From Streptomyces griseoluteus (lineage in GTDB: Bacteria; Actinomycetota; Actinomycetes; Streptomycetales; Streptomycetaceae): a DNA stretch of 64,000 bases. The notes under the pieces were generated by a model that did not search any database, was not told where the DNA came from, and worked only from the letters and a program-made list of their open reading frames with translations. The position numbers and the translations under genes are program-made. This document shows positions 33,519-42,904 of the stretch, piece by piece. Every line of letters starts with the position of its first letter. Within the stretch, counting starts at the first letter, position 1. The stretch spans positions 47,997 to 111,996 of the forward strand of contig JOBE01000019.1 of NCBI GenBank assembly GCA_000717735.1, given 5' to 3'.

Positions 33519-34781
33519 TCAGTCGGGCGGCGGGGCGAGATCTCCGCGCAGCCGTCGGGTGCGGAGCGCCAGCTCCAGCTCGAAGCGGCGGTCCGGGTCG
33601 TCCAGGTCGTCGCCCCACAACTCACGGAGCTGCCTCAGGCGGTAGCGCACGGTCTGCGGGTGGACTCCGAGCCGGGTGGCCACCTCGGGAGCACCGCCCC
33701 GCGTCTCCAGCCAGGCCAGCAGTGTTTCGGCGAGTCGTTGGGCGTGCGCCGGGCCGCCGGCCTCGTCCAGCTGCGCAAGCCGCCGCCGTGCCAGATCGTC
33801 GATCAGTTCACCCGCGGGCAGCAGCACCAGGGCTTCGACGTGCTCGCCGCAGTGCAGGAGCCGCCCGCGTGGCAGCAGACCCTGCTCGATCATCCCGACC
33901 GCGGCCTCCGCCCAGCGCAGTGACGTGGCGGCCTCCGCCAGGGGGACCGACGGGCCGATCGCCCCGGACCAGCCGGTCACCGCCCGGTCCAGCAGCTCCG
34001 CGCGTCCGGGGGCGTCCGGGTCCGGTACGACCAGACGCGGCTGCGTGCCCTCCATGTCGAGCAGCATCTCGTCGCCCACGGCCGGGGCGACGGCCTCCTG
34101 GGCGGGGCGGAGCAGCACCGCCACCGCCACCTTCCCGGGCAGCTGCCAGCCCAGGTCGGCCGCGCGGTCGGCGAGCAGGGCGGTCGGGTCCGTGCGGTGT
34201 TCGCTGAGCAGGAGATCGACGAGCAGCCGTTGCAGGCGCAGGCGCTCCCCGGCCTGGCGGGCGACGGCTTCGGCGTAGCCGCGTACCGACTGGGCCACCA
34301 TGACGTCGAGATACTCGAACGCCGACTCGGCGAGTTCGTACATGGCCGAAGGCGGGATGTCGACCTGCTGGCCGACCTCCGCCATGCGCCGCCAGGAGAG
34401 GCGGACGCCCAGCCGGTAGATCCCCTGCAAGGAGTCCAGGCTGCGCCCTTGGGAGACCTCGCCGCGCCCGAAGTCCCTGAACAGCTCAGGGAGGGCGCGC
34501 GGCCGGTCCGACCCCGTGGTCATCTGTTCCACGAAGAGCTCGAGGGCGTGCCGGATGGCCACCAGGGCCTTCGGTTCTCCGGACTCGTCGGGAAGGAGCA
34601 CCAGGCCCGGATACTCCCGCCGGATCTCGGCGAGGATGTCCTGGGCCAGTTCGGGGACCTGCTCCAAGGCACGGTCGGCGAACTGCTGAATCCGCTCTCG
34701 TGGCACGTCGTGCCACGCTGACGACGTTTCCACCACACCACTCCAGGGCCGGTCCGTACACGCTCGGTCTGCGGGCCGCAT
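33519..34781 (-). CDS. PucR/CdaR-type helix-turn-helix regulator
   Basis: A 420-residue regulator. The N-terminal about 150 residues are helical (ERIQQFADRALEQVPELAQDILAEI), resembling the RsbT/CdaR-like sensor region of these proteins. The middle is a GGDEF-like CdaR domain, and the C-terminus is the PucR HTH (TLLAWLETRGGAPEVATRLG, HPQTVRYRLRQLREL). ATG 34781 is chosen because an upstream extension would overlap the small gene at 34790-34972; GTG codons about 18 residues further in, with GGAG before them, are an alternative. The gene reads toward lanA1 and lies 436 bp upstream of it on the same strand, so it may be a cluster regulator or belong to the neighbouring glycan operon. Confidence 0.85.
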   Translation of the reverse strand: MRPADRACTDRPWSGVVETSSAWHDVPRERIQQFADRALEQVPELAQDILAEIRREYPGLVLLPDESGEPKALVAIRHALELFVEQMTTGSDRPRALPELFRDFGRGEVSQGRSLDSLQGIYRLGVRLSWRRMAEVGQQVDIPPSAMYELAESAFEYLDVMVAQSVRGYAEAVARQAGERLRLQRLLVDLLLSEHRTDPTALLADRAADLGWQLPGKVAVAVLLRPAQEAVAPAVGDEMLLDMEGTQPRLVVPDPDAPGRAELLDRAVTGWSGAIGPSVPLAEAATSLRWAEAAVGMIEQGLLPRGRLLHCGEHVEALVLLPAGELIDDLARRRLAQLDEAGGPAHAQRLAETLLAWLETRGGAPEVATRLGVHPQTVRYRLRQLRELWGDDLDDPDRRFELELALRTRRLRGDLAPPPD

Positions 34782-34789
34782 GTTCCAAC

Positions 34790-34972
34790 CTAGCCCGCGC
34801 CGGAGCCGGCCGTGCTGGATGCGGCGCCCGTGGGCGGTTCGGGGAACGTGACGAGCGGCACATTCTGCTGCTCGGGGGTGGCGTCGAGAGCGGTGACGAT
34901 TCCGAAGGCGGCGCCCGCGGCCAGGAGGGCGGCGGCGACGCAGGTCAGGAAGGCGGCAAGCAGTCTGGGCAT
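34790..34972 (-). CDS. Small single-pass membrane protein
   Basis: A 60-residue protein starting MPRLLAAFLTCVAAALLAAG: one membrane helix or uncleaved signal (residues 3-32) followed by a Pro/Ser/Thr-rich extracytoplasmic tail. Size and layout resemble DUF2613-type actinobacterial proteins. ATG 34972 has GAGAGG 12 nt upstream; an ATG eight codons earlier (34996) is the alternative. It ends 8 bp before the PucR-type regulator start, so the two are probably co-transcribed. The function is unknown. Confidence 0.6.
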   Translation of the reverse strand: MPRLLAAFLTCVAAALLAAGAAFGIVTALDATPEQQNVPLVTFPEPPTGAASSTAGSGAG

Positions 34973-35209
34973 GGGGATGATCGGCCTCTCGGTCATCGAG
35001 GTCTGTCACCCAGCGCGCCGGCCCGGTCCGGCGCCGCCAGTATGAGAGGCGCATTGACAGGTGGTCAAGAGCCGCCTAATTTCGCCGCCACAGGACTGTT
35101 ACTCCCGGGTACGCATTCTCGCCCCGGTCAGGCTGCACCCCGTGTGTGCGCCTCCTTCCCACACGGCCCACGAGCCCCTCGCACGTCGCGCCCGTATTGG
35201 AGTACCCGT

Positions 35210-36166
35210 ATGCGTCGTTCAATATCACCTTTGTCCCTGATTCTGCTGGGTGTCGGAGTCTTCCTGCTGGTGCTCACCCAGCTGCTTGTCTGGTACGTGG
35301 AGCCACGCGCCAAGCGCACACCGACCGATGTGAACTCCACGACGGTCTTCAGCGGTCGGGGCAGCTACTTTGACACCGGCTCCGTCTCCGAGGTGGACGG
35401 CCAGACGCTCACGATCACCCGCCGTGTCCTGGGGGACGTCGCCGCAGGCGAGCGCAGCGGAAACGCGATCTGGGACGTGTCGACGCAGATCGACTCGCCG
35501 AAGACGCTCGCGCTGCGCGACCCGCGCAAATCCCTGCAGTGGACCACCGAACGCTGGGTGACCGACCGCAAGACGAACCTGCCGGTGCGCTGCTGCGAGG
35601 AGAAGCCCGAGTTCGAGGGCGAGGCCTATCTGAAGTTCCCGTTCGACGTCGAGAAGCGCGCCTACTCCTGGTGGGACAGCACCCTGGGCGCCACCGTGCC
35701 GCTGGAGTTCGAGAAGGTCGGAGAGGTCAACGGGCGCGAGGGCTACCGCTTCGTCGGCAAGGTCGAGGCCACCCCGACCGGCACCCGTCTGGTGCCCGGC
35801 GTGCTGGTGGGCAGCAAGAAGGGGGGCCAGATCCTGGCGGAGGAGTGGTACTCCAACGCGAGGATCGAGCTGACCGTGGACCAGCGCACGGGCCGGATCA
35901 TGAACGCGCTGATCGCGCCGAAGAAGACGCTGCGGGCCCCGGGTTCGCAGAAGGACGCGGTCACCCTGCTGGCCAGTGACGGGCTGGAGTTCACGGACGC
36001 GACCCGGCGCGAGCAGGTCGCGCTGGCCTCCGACGACAGCAGCCGGCTGAAGCTGCTCGGCGAGACCGCGCCGCTCGTGGGCGGCGTGGCGGGCGGTCTG
36101 CTGGCCGTCGCAGGCGCCGTGCTGCTGATCCGCGGTCCCCGGCGGGGCGAACACTCAACAGAGTGA
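35210..36166 (+). CDS. DUF3068 (porin PorA-like) membrane protein
   Basis: A 318-residue protein with an N-terminal membrane helix (LSLILLGVGVFLLVLTQLLVWYV), a large extracytoplasmic domain of about 240 residues and a C-terminal helix (GGVAGGLLAVAGAVLLI) ending in a basic tail. This two-helix, DUF3068 layout is shared by a family of actinobacterial surface proteins. A vicinal Cys pair (VRCCEEKPEFEG) sits in the external domain. ATG 35210 follows TTGGAG. It stands at the head of a plus-strand set of glycosyltransferase, methyltransferase and AftD-like genes, so a role in surface glycan assembly is likely but unproven. Confidence 0.85.
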   Translation: MRRSISPLSLILLGVGVFLLVLTQLLVWYVEPRAKRTPTDVNSTTVFSGRGSYFDTGSVSEVDGQTLTITRRVLGDVAAGERSGNAIWDVSTQIDSPKTLALRDPRKSLQWTTERWVTDRKTNLPVRCCEEKPEFEGEAYLKFPFDVEKRAYSWWDSTLGATVPLEFEKVGEVNGREGYRFVGKVEATPTGTRLVPGVLVGSKKGGQILAEEWYSNARIELTVDQRTGRIMNALIAPKKTLRAPGSQKDAVTLLASDGLEFTDATRREQVALASDDSSRLKLLGETAPLVGGVAGGLLAVAGAVLLIRGPRRGEHSTE

Positions 36167-36316
36167 GTAAAACGGGCCCGCCCAAAGTCCCGAAATTGTC
36201 ATCGGCGTGAGTAGCCGGAACGAATGCTTGAACGAACACTGATGTTACCCCGCGGTAAGGCCAACGTTTCCGGTTGAACCGGCCGCCACCCCCGGCTGCC
36301 TGCCACCGCGGGATCC

Positions 36317-36365
36317 GCAGTACCCGTGCCCGCAGTACCCGTACCTGCAGTACCCGTACCCGCAG
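36317..36365. repeat. 15-bp tandem repeat upstream of the GT4 gene
   Basis: GCAGTACCCGTACCC is repeated at 36317, 36332 and 36347, with a partial fourth copy, at an exact 15-bp period with one or two changes. It lies in the 304-bp gap between the DUF3068 and GT4 genes, about 105 bp before the GT4 start. I saw no other feature in this gap. Confidence 0.75.
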
Positions 36366-36470
36366 CAATCCGTACGAGCCAGCCCAGCGCTTCATCCCCG
36401 GAAGCCCGGCACACCCTCATGCGTATCCCCATGCGCATCCCACCCGCAGCCGCCGAGTTGGAGCACCTCT

Positions 36471-37697
36471 ATGCCCCAGCGCTCGTCCGCTCTGGCCCCC
36501 GGCCAGAAGGACTCCCGTTCCGTCCCCGCTCAAGCACGCACCGGCAGCCACGTCACCGACTCGCTCGCCCTCGACCCGCACACCGGGTCCCCCGGGACGC
36601 CCGTGCCGCGTCGGATCACCTTCCTCGCCCGCCGCGACCTGGCCAACCGGGCCGCCGGCGGATCGGAACTGCTCATCGACCGGATAGCCGACGGTCTGAC
36701 CGCCGACGGCCACGACGTCACGCTCGTGTGCGGCGGCCCGGCCGCCGCACGCGACTACCGGGTGGTCTCCGCGGGAGGCGACGCGAGTCACTTCCTGCAC
36801 GCCAGGTCGACCTTCGCCCGCGAGGTCGGCAACTGCGACCTGCTGGTCGAAGTGTGCAACGGCATGCCGTACCTGGCGCCGCTCTGGCACCGGGGGCCCA
36901 CGTTGTGCCTGGTCAACCACGTACACACCGATCTCTGGCAGATGCGTTACCCGGGCCCGGCGGCACGGCTCGGACGCAGGCTGGAGCACTGGGCACTGGC
37001 CGGCACCCATCGCGACAACCTGATGGTGGCCGTCTCCGAGTCGACCGCCGCCGAGCTGCGCGCCATCGGCGTGGCTCCGGACCGCATCCGGATCGTCAAC
37101 AACGGCGTCGAAGAGCCCGCCCCCCTGCTGCCCGAGGCGAAGGAACCGCTGTTCCTGGCCGTCGGCCGGCTGGTGGAGTACAAGCGCGTCGACCTGCTCC
37201 TGCGGCTGTGGGAGCGGGTGCGCCCCGTCACCGGCGGCCGGCTCGTCATCGTGGGGGACGGCCCGGAACGGGAGCGGCTCGAAGCCATGGCCGGCCCCTC
37301 CGTGACGTTCGCCGGCCGGGTGTCGGAAGCCGAGAAGCACAGGCTGATGTGCGAGGCGTGGCTGCTGCTGCACCCCTCCCTCGTCGAGGGCTGGGGCCTG
37401 GTCGTCACCGAGGCGGCCGCGCGGGCCACCCCCGCGATCGGCTTCGACATACCCGGCCTGCGCGACTCCATCGAGGACGGGGAGACCGGGGTGCTCGCCC
37501 GGGGCGAGAGCTCGTTCGCCGCCGCGTGGTGCGCCCTGTCCCTCAGTGCCGACCGGCGCGCGGCCATGGGGCGTGCCGCGGTGCTGCGCGCCAAGCGCTT
37601 CCGCTGGAGCGCGACGGTCCGTCAGTTCCAGGCGGTCGCCGCCGAGGCCGTGGCCCGCACCGCGTCCGCGGGACGCGGCAGGAGCGTCCATGGCTGA
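36471..37697 (+). CDS. GT4-family glycosyltransferase
   Basis: A 408-residue GT-B fold glycosyltransferase. After a poorly ordered N-terminal stretch of about 45 residues comes the N-terminal domain (RRITFLARRDLANRAAGGSEL, shortened here to NRAAGGSELLIDRIADGL), and then the nucleotide-sugar half with LFLAVGRLVEYKRVDLLLR, IVGDGPERERLE and the EX7E-type motif HPSLVEGWGLVVTEAAA. The family normally transfers a hexose from a nucleotide sugar with retention. No membrane helix is seen. GGAGCACC precedes ATG 36471. It overlaps the next methyltransferase gene by 8 nt, so they are co-translated in the glycan operon. Confidence 0.9.
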   Translation: MPQRSSALAPGQKDSRSVPAQARTGSHVTDSLALDPHTGSPGTPVPRRITFLARRDLANRAAGGSELLIDRIADGLTADGHDVTLVCGGPAAARDYRVVSAGGDASHFLHARSTFAREVGNCDLLVEVCNGMPYLAPLWHRGPTLCLVNHVHTDLWQMRYPGPAARLGRRLEHWALAGTHRDNLMVAVSESTAAELRAIGVAPDRIRIVNNGVEEPAPLLPEAKEPLFLAVGRLVEYKRVDLLLRLWERVRPVTGGRLVIVGDGPERERLEAMAGPSVTFAGRVSEAEKHRLMCEAWLLLHPSLVEGWGLVVTEAAARATPAIGFDIPGLRDSIEDGETGVLARGESSFAAAWCALSLSADRRAAMGRAAVLRAKRFRWSATVRQFQAVAAEAVARTASAGRGRSVHG

Positions 37698-38547
37698 GAC
37701 CACCGAGCGCGAGCCCAGGGCCCCATCGGCCGACGACGCCGCACACGGCTTCGAGGACCCGTCGGCCGGCACCACCGCACACGGCTTCGAGGACCCGTCG
37801 GCCGGCACCACCGCACACGGCTTCAAGGACCCGTCGTTGAGGCGGTCGGCCGCCCTCTTCCGGGCGTTCATGCGCGAACCCAGCGACCCCGAGCGGTGCT
37901 ACACCCTGCTCGCCCGTGACTCGGTCGCCCAGGTGGCACGCCATGTCGACCTGGCCGGCAAGATCGTCGTCGACGTCGGCGGCGGCAGCGGCCACTTCAC
38001 CGAGGAGTTCCGCCGCCGCGGCGCACAGAGCTACCTCTTCGAGCCCGACCCGCGGGAGCTGAACGCCCGCGGCCGTACCACCGAGGACGCGGTCCTCGCC
38101 GACGGATACCTGCTGCCCCTCGCCGACGGCGTCGCGGACGTGTGCTTCTCGTCCAACGTGCTCGAGCACGTGGCGGACCCGCAGACGTTCATCAGCGAGA
38201 TGGCGCGGGTCACCCGCCCCGGCGGGCTGATCTACCTGTCGTTCACCAACTGGCTCTCGCCCTGGGGAGGTCACGAGACCGCGCCGTGGCACTACCTCGG
38301 GGCGGAGCGGGCCCGCGCGCGCTACGAACGCCGCACCGGCCACGCGGCCAAGCACACGCTCGGGGAGAACCTCTTCCCCGTCCACATCGGTTCCACCCTG
38401 CGGCACGTCCGCGGTCGCGACGACGTGCAGGTCGTGACAGCGCGGTCACGCTACTGGCCGTTCCTCGCGAGCACGATCACCCGGGTGCCGGGACTCCGCG
38501 AGATCGCCACCTGGAATCTGCTGCTGATTCTCAGGCGAAGCCCATGA
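37690..38547 (+). CDS. SAM-dependent class I methyltransferase
   Basis: A 285-residue methyltransferase. Residues about 15-50 contain two and a half copies of the repeat AHGFEDPSAGTT. The Rossmann core follows: IVVDVGGGSGHFTEEF (motif I), LFEPDPRE (acidic loop), ADGVADVCFSSNVLEHV (motif post-II) and MARVTRPGGLIYLSFTNW. The ATG at 37690 overlaps the glycosyltransferase stop. Given its neighbours it probably methylates a sugar or lipid-linked glycan intermediate. The repeats look like a recent expansion and are not part of the catalytic fold. Confidence 0.88.
   Translation: MAETTEREPRAPSADDAAHGFEDPSAGTTAHGFEDPSAGTTAHGFKDPSLRRSAALFRAFMREPSDPERCYTLLARDSVAQVARHVDLAGKIVVDVGGGSGHFTEEFRRRGAQSYLFEPDPRELNARGRTTEDAVLADGYLLPLADGVADVCFSSNVLEHVADPQTFISEMARVTRPGGLIYLSFTNWLSPWGGHETAPWHYLGAERARARYERRTGHAAKHTLGENLFPVHIGSTLRHVRGRDDVQVVTARSRYWPFLASTITRVPGLREIATWNLLLILRRSP
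37741..37836 (+). repeat. 36-bp in-frame repeat at the methyltransferase N-terminus
   Basis: Two identical 36-bp units (37741-37776, 37777-37812) and a partial third (37813-37836) encode AHGFEDPSAGTT. The identity at DNA level, including third positions, points to recent duplication. Confidence 0.85.
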
Positions 38548-38569
38548 GCATGCGAAGCGAGGAACGGTC

Positions 38570-41500
38570 ATGACCACTACGGTCCAGGCACCCACCTGGG
38601 TGCCGCAGCCAGGCCCGACGCCGGCCGAGGCGTCCGGCGAACCGCGCGGACGCCGCCTGCTGTTCGCTTTCTGGGCCCTCGTCCTGGTGGCGTTCCTCGC
38701 GGTGTCACCCGGGAAGATGACGTTCGAGACCAAACTCGGCGTCGCCCTCGACCCCTGGCGCTTCCTCGGCGACCTGGGGTCGCTGTGGAACGGGAACGTC
38801 GGCCTCGGCGGCATAGCCAACCAGTACGTCGGCTACGCCTTCCCGGCACTCCCTTACTACGGGCTCATGGACCTGCTCCAGGTGCCGGTCTGGCTGGCCG
38901 AACGGCTCTGGCTCTCGATCATCGTGACCGCCGCCTTCTGGGGCGCGCTCCGGCTCGCCGAGCGGCTGCGCGTGGGGACGCCCGCGACCCGGGTCCTCGG
39001 CGCCGTGGCCTACGCGCTGTGGCCCACCTTCACGATCGTCATCGGCTCGACCTCCGCCGCCGCGCTGCCCGGTGCCCTGCTGCCCTGGGTGCTGCTGCCG
39101 CTCACCTCCGCGGCGTACAGCCCCCGGAAGGCCGCCGCACGGTCGGCCCTGCTGATCCCCTTCATGGGTGGCGTGAACGCCGCCTCGACACTGGCCGCGC
39201 TGCTGCCCGTGGGCCTGTACCTCCTCAGCCGCCCGCCCGGCAGGCGCCGGCGCGCGCTGCTCGGCTGGTGGATCCCGGGCGTCTTCCTCGCCACCGTGTG
39301 GTGGGTGGTGCCGCTGCTCCTGCTCGGCGCGTACGGCGAGAACTTCATGCCGTACGTCGAGCAGGCCGACACCACCACCGCCACCATGTCCGCGACCGAG
39401 CTGCTGCGCGGCGCCGGCAACTGGGTGGCCTATCTGAACTTCGGTGAGGCGTGGCTGCCCGCCGGCTGGACCGTCGCGACCTCCGTCGTCACCGTCCTCG
39501 GCTCGGCGTTCGCCGCGGCGCTCGGCCTCGCCGGCCTGGCACGGCGGGACCTGCCGGAGCGCCGCTGGCTGCTCCTGACCGTCCTGGCCGTCGTCCTGAT
39601 CGCGCTCGCCGGGTACGCCGGATCCTTCGGCGGTCCCTTCCACGGCGCCGTCCAGGACTGGCTGAACGGGCCGCTGAAGCCGTTCCGCAACATCTACAAG
39701 TTCCAGCCGGGACTGGCCCTCGCGCTCGTCCTCGGACTCGTCCATCTGACGGCCGTGCTGTCCGAGAGCAGAGGCTCCCGCGCGCTCCGCGGTCGCCGCT
39801 GGGTGCCCGCGACCGCGGCCGTGCTCGTCCTGCCCGGTCTGGCGCTCCCGTACGTCAACGGCTCGATCCTCCAGCCCGGGGCGTTCACCAAGCTGCCCAC
39901 CCACTGGGAGAAGGCCGCAGGCTGGCTCAAGGACAACGCCCGGGACAGCAGGGCCCTGGTCGTCCCCGCGACGGCGCACGGCATCTACACCTGGGGTTCC
40001 CCCATCGACCAGCCGTTCGACGTGCTGGCCGAGACCCCCTGGGCACAGCGCGACTTCGTCCCCTTCGGCACCCCCGGAGCACGCCGCATGACGGACGCCG
40101 TCGAGCAGGCGCTGCTGTCCGGCGCCGAGGTCCCGGGCCTCCGGGCGTACCTCGCACGGGCCGGCATGCACGAGGTGGTCGTCCGCAACGACCTCGACCC
40201 CGACCAGATCGGCTACGTCCCGCCGCAGACGGTGAAGCGGACCCTGGAGTCGTCCGGCTACCGCAAGGTCACCGGATTCGGTCCGCTGATGACCGGCGGA
40301 CGCATCTCCGCCGGCACCCCGCTCCAGGTCCAGGGGCTCTACCCGCGGCTCCAGGCCGTGGAGATCTACCAGCCGCAGGACGCCGGGCGGCCCGGCAGGG
40401 TCGGCGTCTCGGCCGTGGCCGACACGGCCGTGGTCAGTGGCGGACCCGAGTCGCTGCTCCAGCTGTCCGCAGATCCCTCGATGACCGGCCGTCCGGCCGT
40501 ACTGGCAGGGGACACGCTTCCCAAGGGCGTCGTCGCACCGGTGAAGGCGGTCGCGGACGGGCTGCGCCGGGCCGACACCCGGTTCGGCCTGGTCAACAAC
40601 AACACCTCGTACACCTACACCGCGGACGAGCGCAATCACTCCGGCAGCCTGCAGAACCCCGGCGAGAAGCCCAAGCAGATCCTGCCGTCGGAGGGCACCG
40701 GTCACCAGACGACGGCGGTGCTGCGCGGCGCCCAGGCCGTGACGGCCTCCAGCAGCGGCAACTGGCTGTTCCACCTGCCGCAGTACGACCCGGTGAACGC
40801 CTTCGACGGCAACCCGGACACCGCGTGGGCCGAGGGCAGCCCCGGCGAGCCGGTCGGACAGTGGCTCCGGGTGGACTTCTCCCGGCCGACCGGCATCCCG
40901 GCCTCGATCCAGCTGACGCCCCTGCCGGGTGACGCCATGCGCGCGGCGCCCACCCAGGTGCGGATCGAGACCGACCGCGGCTCGGCCGACAGCCCCCTGC
41001 GGACGGACGGCCTGCCGCAGACCGTCAAGGCCCCCGCCGGCGAGGCCTCCTGGATGAAGATCACCGTCCTTGCCGCGCAGCAGGCGCGCCCGGGACTCTC
41101 CGGCGCCGGATTCTCCGAGGTGTCGATCCCGGACGTGCAGGTGACCCGCCTGCTGGAGCTGCCCGCCGACGCGGAGAACACCGACGCGGAGGCGACCGTG
41201 TACTCCCTGCACCGCGGCACCGACGCGGGCGGCCTGTCGCCCTCGTCGGTCGAGGTGGGACTGCACCGGCAGTTCAGCACCAAGGAGTCGGGCGAGTACG
41301 AGGTGTCGGCGCGAGCCGTCGCCGTAACCGGCGGCGCGCTGGACCGACTGCTCGACCGCTCGGCCCCCGGATCGAAGAACCGGCTGACCGCCGCCGTGGA
41401 CTCCACCAGCCGCAACGGCACCTCGCTCGGCGCCCGCAACCTGGTCGACGGCGATCTGACGACCGCCTGGATCGCGGGCGACCGGCCGGTCGTCCACCTG

Positions 41501-42904
41501 AGCTGGCCCGCGGTGGAGAAGATCGACGAGATCATCCTCGCGCCGGCGGGCGGGGTGTCCACCCGGCCCGAGCAGGTGATGATCAGCTCCCCGCACGGCG
41601 CCGCGGTGGCCGACGTGGACGAGAACGGGCGGGTCCGCTTCCCGGCGATCGAGACGAACCGGCTCGACATCACCATCACCAGGGTCGCGCCGCTCACCGT
41701 CCACAACCCGGTGGCGGACGCCCAGCTGCAACTGCCCGTCGGGCTGAGCGAGGTGCACGTTCCCGCCCTTGCCGACCTGCGGGTGCCGCGGCCGAAGTCG
41801 TCCGCCCGCTTCTCGCTGCCGTGCGGTGAGGGTCCTGACCTCGCCGTGGGCGGTGTCCTGCACAAGACGAAGGCCTCCGGACTCGTCCGGGACCTCACCG
41901 AGCGGCGCCCCGTCACCGTCACCCTCTGCGCGGGCGAGGAGAAGGACGGCACCCTGGAGCTCCCGTCCGGCGACCACGAGGTGGAGGCGAGTGACGCGGG
42001 CCCGCTGGCGATCACCGACGTCACGCTGACCCGCGGCACCCCGCGGGCCATGGACGGAGCGGCGGGCCGCGAGGCCACCGTCACCAGGTGGGCCGACGAC
42101 AGCCGGACCGTCTCGGTGTCGGCGGGCGCGGGCGAGGCCGCCTACCTGCGGACCTACGAGAACGCCAACGACGGCTGGAAGGCCACCCTGGACGGCACGG
42201 AGCTCGAGCCGGTGCGCCTCGACGGCTGGCAGCAGGCCTGGGTGATCCCGGCCGGCGCCTCCGGCACGGTGACCATGGAGTTCGAGCCCTCCGGTTCGTA
42301 CCGGACGGCCCTGGCCGGCGGTGCGCTCGCGCTCGTCGCCCTGGCCGCCCTGGCCTTCGTGGGCCGTCGGCGCGACGACGGTGGCACCGACGAGAAGCTG
42401 CCCGAACCGGCGGCCCCGGGGATGCTGCTCGGAACGCTGGTGCTGACCGCGGTCGTCGCGGTGGCGGCGGGGCCGCTTGCCCTGGTCGTGCCCGTGCTCG
42501 CCGTGGCGGCGCGGTTCCGGCCGGGTGCGCTGGTCCCGACAGCGGCGGTGGCGATGGGCGGCGCCGGACTCGTCGCGGCCCTGGGCGCCGGGGATCCGGT
42601 CGCCGAAGGGACGGGTGCGTTCAGTGGCCTGGCGCAGGTGCTCACGCTGGTGGCCGTGTCCGCCGCGCTGGTGACGGCGGTGCGGCCGACGGCCGCGGCC
42701 GCCGGGCGCGGGGACGACGACGGGCACGGAGGCGACGACGGATGGGCGGACGGCGACGGGCATGACGGTGACGGGCGTGAAGGTGACGGTGGTTCCGCCG
42801 CGCCGGAAGCCGGACCGGTGGTCACGGCCAGGCCGCGAAGCACCGGCGACGGGCACCGGCCCGAGCAGCCCCTCTGGCGGCCGGAGGGCGGTGGCCCCTC
42901 GTGA
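38570..42904 (+). CDS. AftD-like alpha-(1->3)-arabinofuranosyltransferase family protein (DUF3367)
   Basis: A 1444-residue membrane glycosyltransferase-like protein. The N-terminal about 420 residues contain roughly ten membrane helices of GT-C type (for example RLLFAFWALVLVAFLAV, LLLTVLAVVLIALAGYAG), with the early acidic motif region FETKLGVALDPWRFLG that holds the expected catalytic Asp. A large external part follows with two F5/8-type (discoidin/CBM-like) regions, marked by NAFDGNPDTAWAEGS and NLVDGDLTTAWIAG. About three more helices and an Asp/Gly/His-rich tail close it. Mycobacterial AftD, of similar size and layout, adds arabinofuranose to arabinan using decaprenyl-phosphoarabinose. 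Streptomyces lacks arabinogalactan, so the sugar and acceptor here are uncertain. ATG 38570 follows GAGGAA. Confidence 0.85.
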   Translation: MTTTVQAPTWVPQPGPTPAEASGEPRGRRLLFAFWALVLVAFLAVSPGKMTFETKLGVALDPWRFLGDLGSLWNGNVGLGGIANQYVGYAFPALPYYGLMDLLQVPVWLAERLWLSIIVTAAFWGALRLAERLRVGTPATRVLGAVAYALWPTFTIVIGSTSAAALPGALLPWVLLPLTSAAYSPRKAAARSALLIPFMGGVNAASTLAALLPVGLYLLSRPPGRRRRALLGWWIPGVFLATVWWVVPLLLLGAYGENFMPYVEQADTTTATMSATELLRGAGNWVAYLNFGEAWLPAGWTVATSVVTVLGSAFAAALGLAGLARRDLPERRWLLLTVLAVVLIALAGYAGSFGGPFHGAVQDWLNGPLKPFRNIYKFQPGLALALVLGLVHLTAVLSESRGSRALRGRRWVPATAAVLVLPGLALPYVNGSILQPGAFTKLPTHWEKAAGWLKDNARDSRALVVPATAHGIYTWGSPIDQPFDVLAETPWAQRDFVPFGTPGARRMTDAVEQALLSGAEVPGLRAYLARAGMHEVVVRNDLDPDQIGYVPPQTVKRTLESSGYRKVTGFGPLMTGGRISAGTPLQVQGLYPRLQAVEIYQPQDAGRPGRVGVSAVADTAVVSGGPESLLQLSADPSMTGRPAVLAGDTLPKGVVAPVKAVADGLRRADTRFGLVNNNTSYTYTADERNHSGSLQNPGEKPKQILPSEGTGHQTTAVLRGAQAVTASSSGNWLFHLPQYDPVNAFDGNPDTAWAEGSPGEPVGQWLRVDFSRPTGIPASIQLTPLPGDAMRAAPTQVRIETDRGSADSPLRTDGLPQTVKAPAGEASWMKITVLAAQQARPGLSGAGFSEVSIPDVQVTRLLELPADAENTDAEATVYSLHRGTDAGGLSPSSVEVGLHRQFSTKESGEYEVSARAVAVTGGALDRLLDRSAPGSKNRLTAAVDSTSRNGTSLGARNLVDGDLTTAWIAGDRPVVHLSWPAVEKIDEIILAPAGGVSTRPEQVMISSPHGAAVADVDENGRVRFPAIETNRLDITITRVAPLTVHNPVADAQLQLPVGLSEVHVPALADLRVPRPKSSARFSLPCGEGPDLAVGGVLHKTKASGLVRDLTERRPVTVTLCAGEEKDGTLELPSGDHEVEASDAGPLAITDVTLTRGTPRAMDGAAGREATVTRWADDSRTVSVSAGAGEAAYLRTYENANDGWKATLDGTELEPVRLDGWQQAWVIPAGASGTVTMEFEPSGSYRTALAGGALALVALAALAFVGRRRDDGGTDEKLPEPAAPGMLLGTLVLTAVVAVAAGPLALVVPVLAVAARFRPGALVPTAAVAMGGAGLVAALGAGDPVAEGTGAFSGLAQVLTLVAVSAALVTAVRPTAAAAGRGDDDGHGGDDGWADGDGHDGDGREGDGGSAAPEAGPVVTARPRSTGDGHRPEQPLWRPEGGGPS

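Noticed and set aside
33296..33625. Short minus-strand frames in the lanA1 upstream gap
   Set aside because: They overlap the PucR-type 3' end out of frame and lack ribosome sites; the region is AT-richer and reads as a promoter.
36166..36470. Open frames over the 15-bp repeats
   Set aside because: Their translation is pure repeat (AGTGT units or similar), with no start signal.
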